DNA of 64,000 nucleotides from Verrucomicrobiota bacterium (lineage in GTDB: Bacteria; Verrucomicrobiota; Verrucomicrobiia; Limisphaerales; Pedosphaeraceae): the NCBI GenBank assembly GCA_021325145.1, contig JAJPHR010000106.1:103537-167536 (forward strand). The letters are read 5' to 3'. Position 1 is the stretch's first letter, and each line of letters starts with the position of its first letter. The position numbers and the translations under genes were made by a program. Positions 1 through 10,700 of the stretch are shown piece after piece. Under the pieces are notes generated by a model. That model was not told the origin of the DNA, searched no databases, and saw only the letters and a list, made by a program, of their open reading frames with translations.

Positions 1-1387
<1,387 letters not shown>

Positions 1388-1643
1388 AAGAGGTCTTCGT
1401 TAGCAATTTACCTGCCAAATTGGGGCTGTTTTGGGCATTCCCAGCAGTAGGGAAACCGCGCTGAGGCGTCCCCATCCGCGTTTCAGCGGACGGAACGATT
1501 GATCCAGCGTTCCCAACCTGCGCATCCGGTTGCGCCGCTGAACGCGGCGCGTGCCGTCCCTGCCATTAGCAATGTCGCTTGCCCTTTGGCCCCTGACTGC
1601 GTTATATACGTACAGGGTACCGACCGACAAGCAAAGATTTCCT

Positions 1644-2951
1644 ATGCCACAATCAGGCCGCCAATCAATCAACACCAGCAATGTGCTCTCGATCATCATG
1701 GGGGGCGGGCAGGGCACACGGCTCTTCCCCCTCACCAAGGAGCGCGCCAAACCCGCCGTGCCCCTGGCCGGCAAATATCGGCTCGTCGATATTCCCATTT
1801 CCAATTGCATCAACTCGGGCTTGCGCCGCGTTTACATCCTCACGCAATTCAACTCCGCTTCGCTGCACCGCCACATTTCCCAATCGTATAAGTTCGATCA
1901 TTTCTCCGGCGGCTTCGTCGAGATTCTCGCCGCCGAGCAAACCTTCTCGGATGCCTCGTGGTATCAGGGTACGGCGGATGCCGTTCGCAAAAACCTCATC
2001 CACATCCTGAACCATGCGTTCGATTACCTGCTGATCCTGAGCGGCGATCAACTTTACCGGATGGATTTTCGCCCCATCATCGAGCAGCACGGCGAGAGCG
2101 CGGCGGACCTGACCGTGGCGACCATCCCGGTAACGCGTGCGGACTGCCCCTCTTTCGGGATCATGCAAATCGACGCCGACCGGCGGATTACCCGGTTCGT
2201 CGAGAAGCCGAAGGACCCGGCCGTGCTCGATACCTTGCACGTGCCCAAGGACTCGTATCCCAGCCTTGGCATCAAGGACGAGCGTGAACTGTTCCTCGCG
2301 TCGATGGGCATTTACGTTTTCAATCGCGACGTGCTGATCAAACTGCTCGACAACACGCAGACTGACTTCGGCAAACATATCATTCCCGGGGCCATCCCCA
2401 CACATCGGGTGTTTTCCCACGTGTACCAGGGGTATTGGGAGGACATCGGGACAATTCGCGCCTTCTTCGAGGCGAACCTGGATGTCACCGCCGAACTGCC
2501 GCGCTTCAATTTCTTCGACATGAGCGCGCCGATTTTCTCGCGCCCCCGCTTTTTGCCGGGATCAAAGGTCAACGGCGCGCGCATCGACCATGCCATGGTT
2601 TCCGATGGGTGCATCATCAACGAATCGAAGATCGTCCAGAGCGTGATCGGCATCCGCAGCGTGGTCGGCTCGGGCACCGAACTCAAGCGCGTCGTGGTGA
2701 TGGGCTGTGATTACTATGAATCGCTGGCGTCCATTACGGAAGGCGACAAACTTGGCCGTCCCCGCGTCGGCATTGGCCGCAATACGAAGATCGAAAATGC
2801 GATCATCGACAAGAACGCGCGCATCGGTGACAACGTGGTGATCTCCCCGACTGGCAAGCCCGAGAACGTGGACCATCCGCTCTACTTCATCCGCGACGGG
2901 ATTGTGGTCATTCCGAAGAATGCCGTCATTCCGCATGGGACGGTGATTTGA
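1644..2951 (+). CDS. glgC: Glucose-1-phosphate adenylyltransferase (ADP-glucose pyrophosphorylase)
   Basis: GlgC forms ADP-glucose from glucose-1-phosphate and ATP, the committed step of glycogen synthesis. The 435-aa product has the N-terminal nucleotidyltransferase signature GGGQGTRLFPLT near residue 17, a KPAVPLAGKYRL segment, ILSGDQLYRMDF, and YWEDIGTIRAFFEANL. A C-terminal left-handed beta-helix follows, with regularly spaced Ile/Val turns ending in a PKNAVIPHGTVI-type tail. The wording is closer to cyanobacterial and plant GlgC than to the E. coli enzyme as I recall them. An in-frame ATG 31 codons upstream (1551) would add residues without family similarity, so the ATG at 1644 is chosen. 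No other glg gene is in the window. Confidence 0.95.
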   Translation: MPQSGRQSINTSNVLSIIMGGGQGTRLFPLTKERAKPAVPLAGKYRLVDIPISNCINSGLRRVYILTQFNSASLHRHISQSYKFDHFSGGFVEILAAEQTFSDASWYQGTADAVRKNLIHILNHAFDYLLILSGDQLYRMDFRPIIEQHGESAADLTVATIPVTRADCPSFGIMQIDADRRITRFVEKPKDPAVLDTLHVPKDSYPSLGIKDERELFLASMGIYVFNRDVLIKLLDNTQTDFGKHIIPGAIPTHRVFSHVYQGYWEDIGTIRAFFEANLDVTAELPRFNFFDMSAPIFSRPRFLPGSKVNGARIDHAMVSDGCIINESKIVQSVIGIRSVVGSGTELKRVVVMGCDYYESLASITEGDKLGRPRVGIGRNTKIENAIIDKNARIGDNVVISPTGKPENVDHPLYFIRDGIVVIPKNAVIPHGTVI

Positions 2952-2979
2952 GGGCGTCGCAAGGAAGGACACGAAATTT

Positions 2980-5280
2980 ATGATCAGGGTGGGTATCTGT
3001 CTAAAAAGAGTTGCCGAATTAGTGCTTCTATTGGCCATGCTGGCGTTGAACTTGCGCCATGCCAATGCCGACACATGTAATATCCCATTCTCCGCGGCAA
3101 ACTATTCAAAATTCGATTTCCGCTTTCAAAACTCAACGCCTTTGTTGGCAAACCAACGGTCCTTCACCTTTAACCCGCATCCCGATTTTCAGACGAATAC
3201 ACCAAGTTACGATCCAACCTGGGGAGGGGGCGGATACGGCTCTATGGAGCTGACCTGGCCGGCAAACCGGACCAATTTCTTCGAAGTCACAAATATCGGT
3301 TGCGATAGCAATCAAGACGTGGCATATGGCTACGCAGGGGTAACAACTTATGTGGATATCCGTGTGGGAGAATTTGGTTCGAGCTTGTCGGATGCGCTGA
3401 CAAACAGTTTTTATGGGCTGCCCACAGACAGGATATTCGATACCAGAATAAAATATATTGTAAAGGGAGGCGTTGGTGATGGCCGGATGCTTTATCTCAA
3501 TGGGAAGTGGGCTTATTATTTGGAGACGTCCGGAGACAATATGCCCGTTGGTGATTGTGGCGATTACCCCACCAATTATTCCTACGGTGCTGACGCGACA
3601 ATTCTTTTGGCTGTTGATTTGGGAATTGAGCCTCATGGTTTTCCGGAAATGCTGCTGATCACATGGTCCATTTACGCCGATTTGGAATTGGGAGTGCGAC
3701 CAAATGATACAAGTTTACTCTCCTTCGGCGCCATTTCTTCCCAGCTCTTGTCCACGCCTGACCCCACCAATTACATCCAGAACGTGGTCAATTATTACCA
3801 AAGTCAAATAACCGGGCAGAGCTTGGTACTTTCCGGCGCGCCCCCGGAATTCCTGTTGCTATATGACTTTTCAAGCAGCAATTCGGTGGTGCCGTCTGCA
3901 ATTGTGCCATCCAGCGTCGTTACTACTCGACCGCCTGGCTTGCTTAACAGCATGTATCCCTACATTAACCAATATGACGCCGGGGTTGCCTTTACCCTCC
4001 CGAAACGGTTTAAAAATCCAAATCCCTCTCCGGTTTATACTCCAGGTGGGAACGCCTGCGGCCCTACGTCGCTCGGAATGGCATTACACGCTCTCAACGC
4101 CTCAGGTGACGCGCATTCAATATACGATAACACCATGCAGTATGGATGGGTTTCAACAGATGATTTCGCAAACAGTTTTCAATGGGCGAAAGCCAAGGCA
4201 TGGCTCGAAGGGGCGCCTGATTACGAAAAAGAGGAATTTTCGTCGCCATCCCCGTTGCCATCCGGCACGTCGGTCTATTTGTTGTCCGATACCCAGTCCA
4301 ATCGTATTGCCTCGGACTGGACGAACATTGACGGGGTCCTTACCGGGTTAAAGCAGCCCATTTTATTTCGTACTGATTTGGGTTTGGGAAGCGGTTTAAC
4401 CCCAAATACAATTGGCGGCGGTCATGTCATATTATTATTGGGAAAAAGCCACAGTGATTTTGTTGGAAATTTTTACGGCTTGTCGGGCGACTACTACATT
4501 GTCGCAGATCCAGCAGGTCATTTTTTCGCCAATATCACGGGAACCCATTATGGTTTGATGACGAATTTGATGGCCCAATGTGTTGGCATCAGTTACGGAG
4601 GGTGGTGCGCCATTTACCCAAAGGAGTTGCTCCAAGAGAGCATATTGGACAAGAACAATGCATTTAAGCCGAGGCTGGCGGCTTTAACGTTCCCATCACC
4701 ATTTGCCTATCAGCAGACGCAAGTGCAATCACCGGCAGCGCTTATTGTCACCGACTCTTTGGGAAGGCAAACGGGGATTCAGACGGACGGCACGGTCATC
4801 GAAAATATTCCCCAATCGTGGTACCAACCGGACGTAGCTGATGAGGAAGAGGATGGTTCAACAATCATTGTGCCGAATGGGTCAAAAACAGTCGTTATCA
4901 ACAAGCCACCTCAAGGACTGTATCAAATCCAACTTACCGGCACAGGAAATGGCTCATTCCAACTTGGCTGGGTTGATGTGACGGCTCAGGGCGGACAGTT
5001 CTCTCGAACAACGGTTACAAACGCAATTGCGACAGGCCAAACTTCGGTTTACCAGTTCATGGAAGGAACGATGCCTCCTCGGTTGGGTATTTCCATCACC
5101 AACAATACCGTTGTTATATTTTGGCCAACCAATGCAAGCGGTTTTAGCCTGCAGAAATCAACTTCATTGTCAACTCAGGCGTCGTGGTCTTCTGGACCTT
5201 CTCCGACAATCGTCGGCACGAACTACACGGTTACAAACGCCCTTTCGGCAGCGACAATGTTTTATCGTTTGAAAATGTAG
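2980..5280 (+). CDS. Secreted C39-like cysteine peptidase with verrucomicrobial C-terminal domain
   Basis: This is a 766-aa exported protein. The hydrophobic segment near residues 12-26 followed by HANA is a signal peptide. The middle carries a papain-like C39/C39-like pattern: GNACGPTSLGMAL with Cys360, GGHVILLLG with His482 and VADPAGHFF with Asp510, the expected Cys-His-Asp order. The first ~330 residues match no family I know. The last ~70 residues (ISITNNTVVIFWP...FYRLKM) resemble the beta-sandwich tail common on secreted verrucomicrobial and planctomycete proteins. A good ribosome site, AAGGAAGG, lies upstream of the ATG. The gene is visibly AT-richer than glgC and its neighbours, which suggests recent acquisition or relaxed composition. 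The catalytic triad is read by eye and substrate is unknown. Confidence 0.7.
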   Translation: MIRVGICLKRVAELVLLLAMLALNLRHANADTCNIPFSAANYSKFDFRFQNSTPLLANQRSFTFNPHPDFQTNTPSYDPTWGGGGYGSMELTWPANRTNFFEVTNIGCDSNQDVAYGYAGVTTYVDIRVGEFGSSLSDALTNSFYGLPTDRIFDTRIKYIVKGGVGDGRMLYLNGKWAYYLETSGDNMPVGDCGDYPTNYSYGADATILLAVDLGIEPHGFPEMLLITWSIYADLELGVRPNDTSLLSFGAISSQLLSTPDPTNYIQNVVNYYQSQITGQSLVLSGAPPEFLLLYDFSSSNSVVPSAIVPSSVVTTRPPGLLNSMYPYINQYDAGVAFTLPKRFKNPNPSPVYTPGGNACGPTSLGMALHALNASGDAHSIYDNTMQYGWVSTDDFANSFQWAKAKAWLEGAPDYEKEEFSSPSPLPSGTSVYLLSDTQSNRIASDWTNIDGVLTGLKQPILFRTDLGLGSGLTPNTIGGGHVILLLGKSHSDFVGNFYGLSGDYYIVADPAGHFFANITGTHYGLMTNLMAQCVGISYGGWCAIYPKELLQESILDKNNAFKPRLAALTFPSPFAYQQTQVQSPAALIVTDSLGRQTGIQTDGTVIENIPQSWYQPDVADEEEDGSTIIVPNGSKTVVINKPPQGLYQIQLTGTGNGSFQLGWVDVTAQGGQFSRTTVTNAIATGQTSVYQFMEGTMPPRLGISITNNTVVIFWPTNASGFSLQKSTSLSTQASWSSGPSPTIVGTNYTVTNALSAATMFYRLKM

Positions 5281-5494
5281 CGCCTTGAAATGAGGCCGCC
5301 GGGGGGCATTGGTCTGCGCAGACAATGGAGGCGGGCAAGGTCCAAATGAACGAACTGCCAGGTCTGGTGTCGATTCAGTAGAACGACCTATGAACTATCA
5401 ACTTGAAACGTATTTGAAGGCGAAGGGAACAGAAATGACGTGGCGACGGGCCGTCGCCACCCCGACATTAAACAGCCGCCGAAAGGAGTGGGGG

Positions 5495-6250
5495 ATGCCG
5501 GCCATGGCGGGGGCATTGATACTTTGCCTGACTTTGGGGTGGTCGAGCGCCCGGGCGGATGGCCGCGCCGGGGTTGACGCCGGTTATGCGGGCAGCGAGG
5601 TGTGGTTCGATACGATGAGGAAATTGCCGGCCAACGAGGCTTTGGTGCTGGCGCTGGCGAAAACGAATTTCGTGGCGGGCGTGCCGTTTGATTGCGTGGA
5701 GGTGGCGGGGACGATCACGTTTCCGGATGGCAATCCGTTTCCTGACCAGCGGTTGCCGGAGTTGAACATTTCCTGTCGCGACCAGGGCGCTGACGCGGCG
5801 GTGCGGGTTCCACGATTGGATGATGCGGGCCACTTTTACACGGTTTTCAGGCGCGGCCAGACGTATGAATTTTATTGGAAGCGGGGCAAGGACCGGGAAA
5901 AGTTTTGCACGTTGCAGGTCAGCGCGGACGCACAGCAGCGGCAGAAGCTGGCCGTTCCTTATCCACCGACAAAAGCCGCGTCTCCCGGCAATCCGGTTGA
6001 CGCTCCATCCGAAGTGCCTCGAGACCGCGCCAGCATTTTCCGCGAATACGATCTGAGCGGTTTCCCGCCGAATCCCAGCAGCGCGGAGACGAAGAAAATC
6101 GCGGAGGCGATTAAATTTGCGCGGTCCAATTCCGCGCGGGCGGAGGCGCACGAAATGCTGGCCCGTTATTATCGGGACGCAAAATTGGATAACACGCGAG
6201 CGGCGGTGGAGTTCAAGAAGGCGGAGGCGTTGAAAGCCAATCCGGAGTGA
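5495..6250 (+). CDS. Secreted protein of unknown function with C-terminal TPR-like helices
   Basis: I do not recognise a family for this 251-aa protein. It starts MPAMAGALILCLTLGWSSARA, a signal peptide with an ARA cleavage site. The body has alternating beta-type segments (VEVAGTITFPDG, ELNISCRDQG) that could be a carboxypeptidase-regulatory-like sandwich. The last ~60 residues (ETKKIAEAIKFA...EAHEMLARYYRD...KKAEALKANPE) look like one or two TPR helices. The ATG at 5495 is preceded by AAAGGAGTGGGGG, the best ribosome site. The frame remains open upstream to 5309, but that extension would put an unlikely charged stretch before the signal peptide. It lies between the C39-like gene and a hairpin repeat, convergent with the kinase gene on the other side. 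Confidence 0.6.
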   Translation: MPAMAGALILCLTLGWSSARADGRAGVDAGYAGSEVWFDTMRKLPANEALVLALAKTNFVAGVPFDCVEVAGTITFPDGNPFPDQRLPELNISCRDQGADAAVRVPRLDDAGHFYTVFRRGQTYEFYWKRGKDREKFCTLQVSADAQQRQKLAVPYPPTKAASPGNPVDAPSEVPRDRASIFREYDLSGFPPNPSSAETKKIAEAIKFARSNSARAEAHEMLARYYRDAKLDNTRAAVEFKKAEALKANPE

Positions 6251-6295
6251 GAGTGGCGATTGCGATCGAAGCGAAACGGGCCGCTAAAGCAGATT

Positions 6296-6381
6296 AAGAG
6301 CCTGCCTCGGTAGGGGCGGGCAGTCCTCTGCCGGCCGTCGGCACGCACGGAGTGACGCGCCCTACCGAGACAGGTCTCTTA
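6296..6381. repeat. Long hairpin repeat between convergent genes
   Basis: The left arm CCTGCCTCGGTAGGGGCG (6301-6318) pairs with the right arm CGCCCTACCGAGACAGG (6358-6374), and flanking AAGAG/CTCTT extends the stem. The loop carries GGGCAGTCCTCTGCC, itself partly palindromic. A related piece occurs at 20779-20809 in the opposite orientation. It lies between the 3' ends of two convergent genes, so it could terminate both, but it has no T-run. It looks like a REP/BIME-like dispersed element. Confidence 0.7.
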
Positions 6382-6448
6382 CTTCCAGACTCCTTCACGA
6401 GGATGCACCAGGTCCAAGAGCAGGAACCGCTTTGTGGCCTGACATCGA

Positions 6449-8620
6449 TCAGGAGCACGAGGCTGCGGCGGTGATTCGTTTTTGCGCGCCGTTGAGAATA
6501 TCATGCAGGGCGGCGAGCAACATTTCCGCAGTGTAGGGTTTCATGAGGAATTTCCCCACACCGAGAGACTCGAGTTCAGCCGATCGTTCGCTGCGGCCAA
6601 GGTTCCGGCCCAGTCCGCTCGAAGCGATGATGGGCACGGACGGGGCGATGGATCGGACGGCTTTGATGAGGCCCAACCCATCCATTCGCGGCATCATCAT
6701 GTCAGTGACGATGGCTTTGACGTCCCGGCGTCGTTGGCGAAAAGTATCCAATGCTTCCGCGCCATCCGCCGCGGTGAGGACGCGATACTGGTATTTTTCA
6801 AGAATGGCCCGGTTGGCCATCAGGATTTCGGATTCGTCATCGACCATCAAGATAGTGTCGCCTGCTCCATTGGGCAGAGGTTTGGGGGTTGCCACGTCGT
6901 GCGGGCCGCTGGCGATGGTGGCATCGGGCGAGGCGGGCAGAAGGATTTTGAAGGAAGTTCCCTTGCCCAGTTCGCTGAAGACAACGATGGAGCCGCCGTG
7001 GCTCTTGATGATGCCCATGACGGTGGACAGACCCAGGCCGGTGCCTTTGCCGTGAGGCTTGGTGGTAAAGAAGGGGTCGAAAATGCGATCAATGATTTCC
7101 GGCGGAATGCCGGAGCCGTTATCGGTCACCCGTAGCACGACGTGTGCGCCGGGTTTCAAGCCGGGGCGTTGAGCCGCGGCTTGAGCGTCCAGCATCATGT
7201 TGGTGGCTTCGATGGACAAGAGCCCGCGTTCGGTCAAAACATCGCGCGCGTTGACACAAAGATTGAGAAGCACCTGCTGGATCTGGGTCCGGTCCCCGCG
7301 AATCGGCCAGAGATCGGCGGCGGCATTCAACCGGATTTCGATGTTTTTGGGAAAGGTTTCGCGGGTCATCGTAACCATTTCCTCCAGCAACGGCCGGAGT
7401 TGCAGGGGAACACGCTCACCGGAGACACCACGCCCAAACGTCAGCACCTGCTTGATGATTTCCGCTCCGCGTTTGGTGCTGGCTTCAATGCGCTTGACGG
7501 TTTCCTCAAAATCCGCGGGCGGCAGCGGCCAGCGCAGCATCTCGGTGGCGATCATGATCGGCGCGAGAATATTGTTGAGATCGTGGGCCATGCCCGTCGC
7601 CAGGGTGCCGATGGCTTCCAGCCGTTGCGTGCGGAGGAATTGGGTTTCCAGCCGTTTCTTTTCGGTGATGTCGGTGTCGATGGTCAGGATGGACGCCGGG
7701 TTGCCGGCGGAATCGCGGAGGAGGGTCCAACGGCTGTTGACCGTGATTCGATCGCCGGCTTTGTTGAGCCGGCGCATTTCCCCGTTCCATTCGCCCTTTT
7801 CCAACAACGCGTCGTGGGCGGTTTTATTGGCGAAGACGTCGCCGAGCAGAGCCTGCGCGATGGCGCCATTGATGGCCTCGGTGGCGGTCCAGCCGTACAA
7901 ATGCTCGGCGCCCTTGTTCCAGAAGTGGATCCGCTGGTCGTCAAAATCGCGCACGAAAATGGCATCCGACGCGAGGTCCAGCAACAGGGCGCTTTCCTGG
8001 AGCGCGGTGGCAGCGTGCTTGTGTTCGGCGACTTCCTTTTCGAGCAGGGCATTGGCGCTTTGGAGCGCGCCGGTTTTTTCAGCGACCAGTTTCTCCAGGT
8101 CGTCGAGCTTGCGTTTGGATTCCTGCAGGAGCTGCCATTTCTCCGTCAACGCGTGCGCCAGTTGCAGGGCCTCGACGTGGTCGAAGGGTTTTTTGAGGAT
8201 TACCAGGCGGTCGGACGAGCCGATTCGGGTCGTGAGTTCGTCCCAGGAATAATCGGAGTACGCGGTGCAGATGACCACTTGCAAATCCGGGTCCACTTCC
8301 CAGAGGTGGGCGGTGGTTTCAATCCCGTCCCAACCCGGCGGCATCCGCACATCCACGAAAGCCAGCGCGTAGGGGCGGCCGGCTTTCACGGCCTGCTCGA
8401 CCAGCGCCAATCCTTCGTTTCCCTGGCAGGCAGAATCGACTTCGAAGTGCGCTTGCCGTTTCGTCGCGATCGGTTCGCCGAAGAGCGCCGCTTCGGCCGT
8501 TTGCAAATCGGTGGCGCTGCTTTCGTCGGGGCAAAGAATCTTCCGGAAATCGGCATGGATGGCCTGGTTGTCATCGATCACCAGGATGCGGCGATTCAGT
8601 CCGGGCCTGGCGGTCTTCAT
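6449..8620 (-). CDS. Hybrid sensor histidine kinase (REC-PAS-HisKA-HATPase-REC)
   Basis: This is a cytoplasmic 723-aa kinase with no membrane segment. An N-terminal receiver spans about residues 11-150 (LVIDDN; phosphoacceptor in AFVDVRMPPGWDG). A short coiled coil (160-205) is followed by a PAS domain (210-330, ending DTDITEKKR). The HisKA domain has the H-box GMAHDLNNILAPI near residue 348. The ATPase domain (about 450-570) has DNGSGIPP and GKGTGLGLSTVMGI. A C-terminal receiver (590-710) reads LMVDDESE and IVTDMMMPRMDG. Its start overlaps the stop of the upstream kinase gene by 4 bp (ATGA), so the two are translationally coupled and probably one phosphorelay. The leading receiver is the expected input from that partner. 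The signal is unknown. Confidence 0.9.
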   Translation of the reverse strand: MKTARPGLNRRILVIDDNQAIHADFRKILCPDESSATDLQTAEAALFGEPIATKRQAHFEVDSACQGNEGLALVEQAVKAGRPYALAFVDVRMPPGWDGIETTAHLWEVDPDLQVVICTAYSDYSWDELTTRIGSSDRLVILKKPFDHVEALQLAHALTEKWQLLQESKRKLDDLEKLVAEKTGALQSANALLEKEVAEHKHAATALQESALLLDLASDAIFVRDFDDQRIHFWNKGAEHLYGWTATEAINGAIAQALLGDVFANKTAHDALLEKGEWNGEMRRLNKAGDRITVNSRWTLLRDSAGNPASILTIDTDITEKKRLETQFLRTQRLEAIGTLATGMAHDLNNILAPIMIATEMLRWPLPPADFEETVKRIEASTKRGAEIIKQVLTFGRGVSGERVPLQLRPLLEEMVTMTRETFPKNIEIRLNAAADLWPIRGDRTQIQQVLLNLCVNARDVLTERGLLSIEATNMMLDAQAAAQRPGLKPGAHVVLRVTDNGSGIPPEIIDRIFDPFFTTKPHGKGTGLGLSTVMGIIKSHGGSIVVFSELGKGTSFKILLPASPDATIASGPHDVATPKPLPNGAGDTILMVDDESEILMANRAILEKYQYRVLTAADGAEALDTFRQRRRDVKAIVTDMMMPRMDGLGLIKAVRSIAPSVPIIASSGLGRNLGRSERSAELESLGVGKFLMKPYTAEMLLAALHDILNGAQKRITAAASCS

Positions 8621-10323
8621 GCCGGCCCCCTTTTGTCGGGCTGGGAGGGCAGTTCCAGGGTGAACGTCGCACCGGTTCCCAAACCAGCGCTGTAAACCGT
8701 GAGCGATCCGCCCAGTTCCCGCGCTGCCAAAGCGCCGCTATGAAGGCCGAAGCCGTGGCCGTCCTTGCGGGTCGTGAAGCCGTGGCCAAAAATGCGGGTG
8801 AGATTTTCCGGAGGAATGCCAACGCCGTTGTCGATGACGGAAATCCGGACCCGGTCGTTTCCATGTGGCGCAACACGCAGCGTCAACACTTTGCCGGTTT
8901 GCCGGCTCTCATCGAGGGCGTATTTGGCGTTGCGGATAAGGTTGACCAGGATCTGGAGAACTTTGTGTTTATCGACCAGCAAAGGCGAAGTCTCGGAAAA
9001 CTCGCGGACCAACTGGATGTGATGGCGTTCCATGGCGCCTTGATTCATGCGCAAAGCGTCTTCGACCAGGGCGATGGCCGGGAGCGACTCGATCACACCC
9101 GAAACGCGGGCGTAATTTTGCTGCATCGCGACAATCTCCTTGATGTGGTCGATATTGCTCCGCAGCGAGTTGAGTTCGGTCACGATCTCCCCTTGTTCCT
9201 TGCTCAAGTGGGCCGCCAGAGAGTTGACGTAATCCGGCAATTGCCGGCCCCTGGGATCGTTGGCAAAAAAGCCGGGCAGATCCTGCGCCTGGGTTTGGAG
9301 CAGGGCGGCTATTTTGGAGATGCTTGCCGCTTTCGAGCCGCGGACTTTTTCGGTGACCAGCGAGCACGAGGTGGTGACGCTGTTAAGCACGTTGCCGACA
9401 TTGTGGAGCACGCTCGTGGCCACCTCCGCCATTCCGGCCAGGCGCGATGCCTGCATCAGTTGCTTGTGGGCCACGTCCAGCTCCGCCTCCGCCTGCTTCA
9501 TGGCCGTGATGTCCTTCGAGATGCCGAACGTGCCGACGATTTCGCCGGCGCGATTGCGAAGCGGCATTTTGCTGGTCAGCACCCAAAGCTCGCTGCCATC
9601 CTTCAAAACTTCCCTTTCCACCTTGCCAAGCATCGGCTGGCCGCTGCGGATGATCTGCTGCTCATCCTCATACGCGGGCCGGGCATGGCCTTCCTTGAAG
9701 AAATCAAAATCAGTCATGCCGATGATCTCGTGCTCCGTAACGCCGAAACGTTTGCACAAGCTGGCGCTCGCCCGGATGAAAGCGGAATGGCGATCTTTGA
9801 AATAGACGTGGTCGTGCGAATTGTCCATGAGCGAGCGCAACAGTTCGCGTTCGTACGCCAGCTCCTGCTCGGTTTGTTTGCGCTGGGTGATGTCCAGCAG
9901 CAGCCCCTGGGTGCCAATGATCCGCCCCGCCGCATCGAAGACGGGGGATTTCACCACCTGGAGATATTGCACCGAGCCATCCGGATGCAGGTATTCTTCT
10001 TCGCGCTCGATGGGTTCGCCGGTGCGGACGATGAAATCGTGATCTCTCGCGCCTTGAGGCGCGGAGGTGTCCTGGGGCGGGAATTCGCGGGCGGTTTTCC
10101 CCAGAATTTGTTCCGCCGGCAGGCCCTTAAGACGGCAGAACCGGGCGTTGACAAAGGTGAAGCGGCCTTCCAAATCCTTCCTAAAAACGCAAACCGGCAG
10201 ATGCTCGACGAGGGAATGATACAGCATCTGCGCGTCTTCCACTCCGCTGGAGCCGGTTTTTCGGCCTCCAGGCTCTTTGGGAGCGGGGTCGACAGCGGAA
10301 GCAACGAGGCTTCGGGGGATCAT
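8617..10323 (-). CDS. PAS-domain sensor histidine kinase with atypical H-box
   Basis: This 568-aa cytoplasmic protein has two PAS domains (about residues 40-160 and 170-290; RFTFVNARFC..., DITQRKQTEQ..., SKDITAMKQ). A dimerisation helix follows with MAEVATSVLHNVGNVLNSV. This H-box family has His followed by NVGN instead of the usual HE/HD...P. The ATPase part has NLIRNAKYAL (N-box), DNGVGIPPENL and GHGFGLHSGALAA. ATG 10323 is preceded by GGGAGAA; an in-frame ATG at 10377 is an alternative start, and the frame stays open to 10587. It sits directly upstream of the hybrid kinase, with a 4-bp overlap. A plausible reading is that this kinase donates phosphate to the leading receiver of its partner. 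Confidence 0.85.
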   Translation of the reverse strand: MIPRSLVASAVDPAPKEPGGRKTGSSGVEDAQMLYHSLVEHLPVCVFRKDLEGRFTFVNARFCRLKGLPAEQILGKTAREFPPQDTSAPQGARDHDFIVRTGEPIEREEEYLHPDGSVQYLQVVKSPVFDAAGRIIGTQGLLLDITQRKQTEQELAYERELLRSLMDNSHDHVYFKDRHSAFIRASASLCKRFGVTEHEIIGMTDFDFFKEGHARPAYEDEQQIIRSGQPMLGKVEREVLKDGSELWVLTSKMPLRNRAGEIVGTFGISKDITAMKQAEAELDVAHKQLMQASRLAGMAEVATSVLHNVGNVLNSVTTSCSLVTEKVRGSKAASISKIAALLQTQAQDLPGFFANDPRGRQLPDYVNSLAAHLSKEQGEIVTELNSLRSNIDHIKEIVAMQQNYARVSGVIESLPAIALVEDALRMNQGAMERHHIQLVREFSETSPLLVDKHKVLQILVNLIRNAKYALDESRQTGKVLTLRVAPHGNDRVRISVIDNGVGIPPENLTRIFGHGFTTRKDGHGFGLHSGALAARELGGSLTVYSAGLGTGATFTLELPSQPDKRGPA

Positions 10324-10610
10324 GAAGCGGTTCTCCCACGCGCATTTAAACGGGACAGGACTCCCGTTTCCGGACATAGTTGCCTTAGACCGGACCTGGT
10401 CGCTTTTCTTCGTGTGCCGAAACAAAGCTTCATGTTTTCGTTGTAACTTGCTCTCAACACGCGAATTCCGTTCGCGCGTGGATGGGCGATGACGCCCATC
10501 TGCTTGGGGAGGCCAAACTGCGGGCGCTCCGGTGTGACGCGGGTAGCAGAGCAGCTTGCGTACCGGTTTGGGATCCTTTGCGTGCAATCAAGGGCACCGG
10601 AGAGGTAAAC

Positions 10611-10700
10611 ACCAAGCTCCAGAAAAGCTCCAAGCTTCAAACTCCGGTGTAGCGTTGCACTACTTGGAGTTTGAAGCTTGGTGTTTTTCTGGTGCTTGGT
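10611..10700. repeat. Interspersed hairpin repeat of the CCAAGCTCC/TTGGAGCTT family, copy 1
   Basis: CAAGCTTCAAACTCC (10631-10645) and GGAGTTTGAAGCTTG (10666-10680) form a perfect 15-bp inverted repeat around a 20-nt loop. The outer parts (ACCAAGCTCCAGAAAAGC and GTTTTTCTGGTGCTTGGT) extend it with a few mismatches to about 35 bp per arm. Further TTGGTGCTTGG words continue to about 10725. Similar elements lie near 13075, 41640, 44950 and 46905. This copy fills most of the 336 bp between the kinase start and the membrane hydrolase stop. The right arm encodes the last residues of the hydrolase. Confidence 0.85.
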
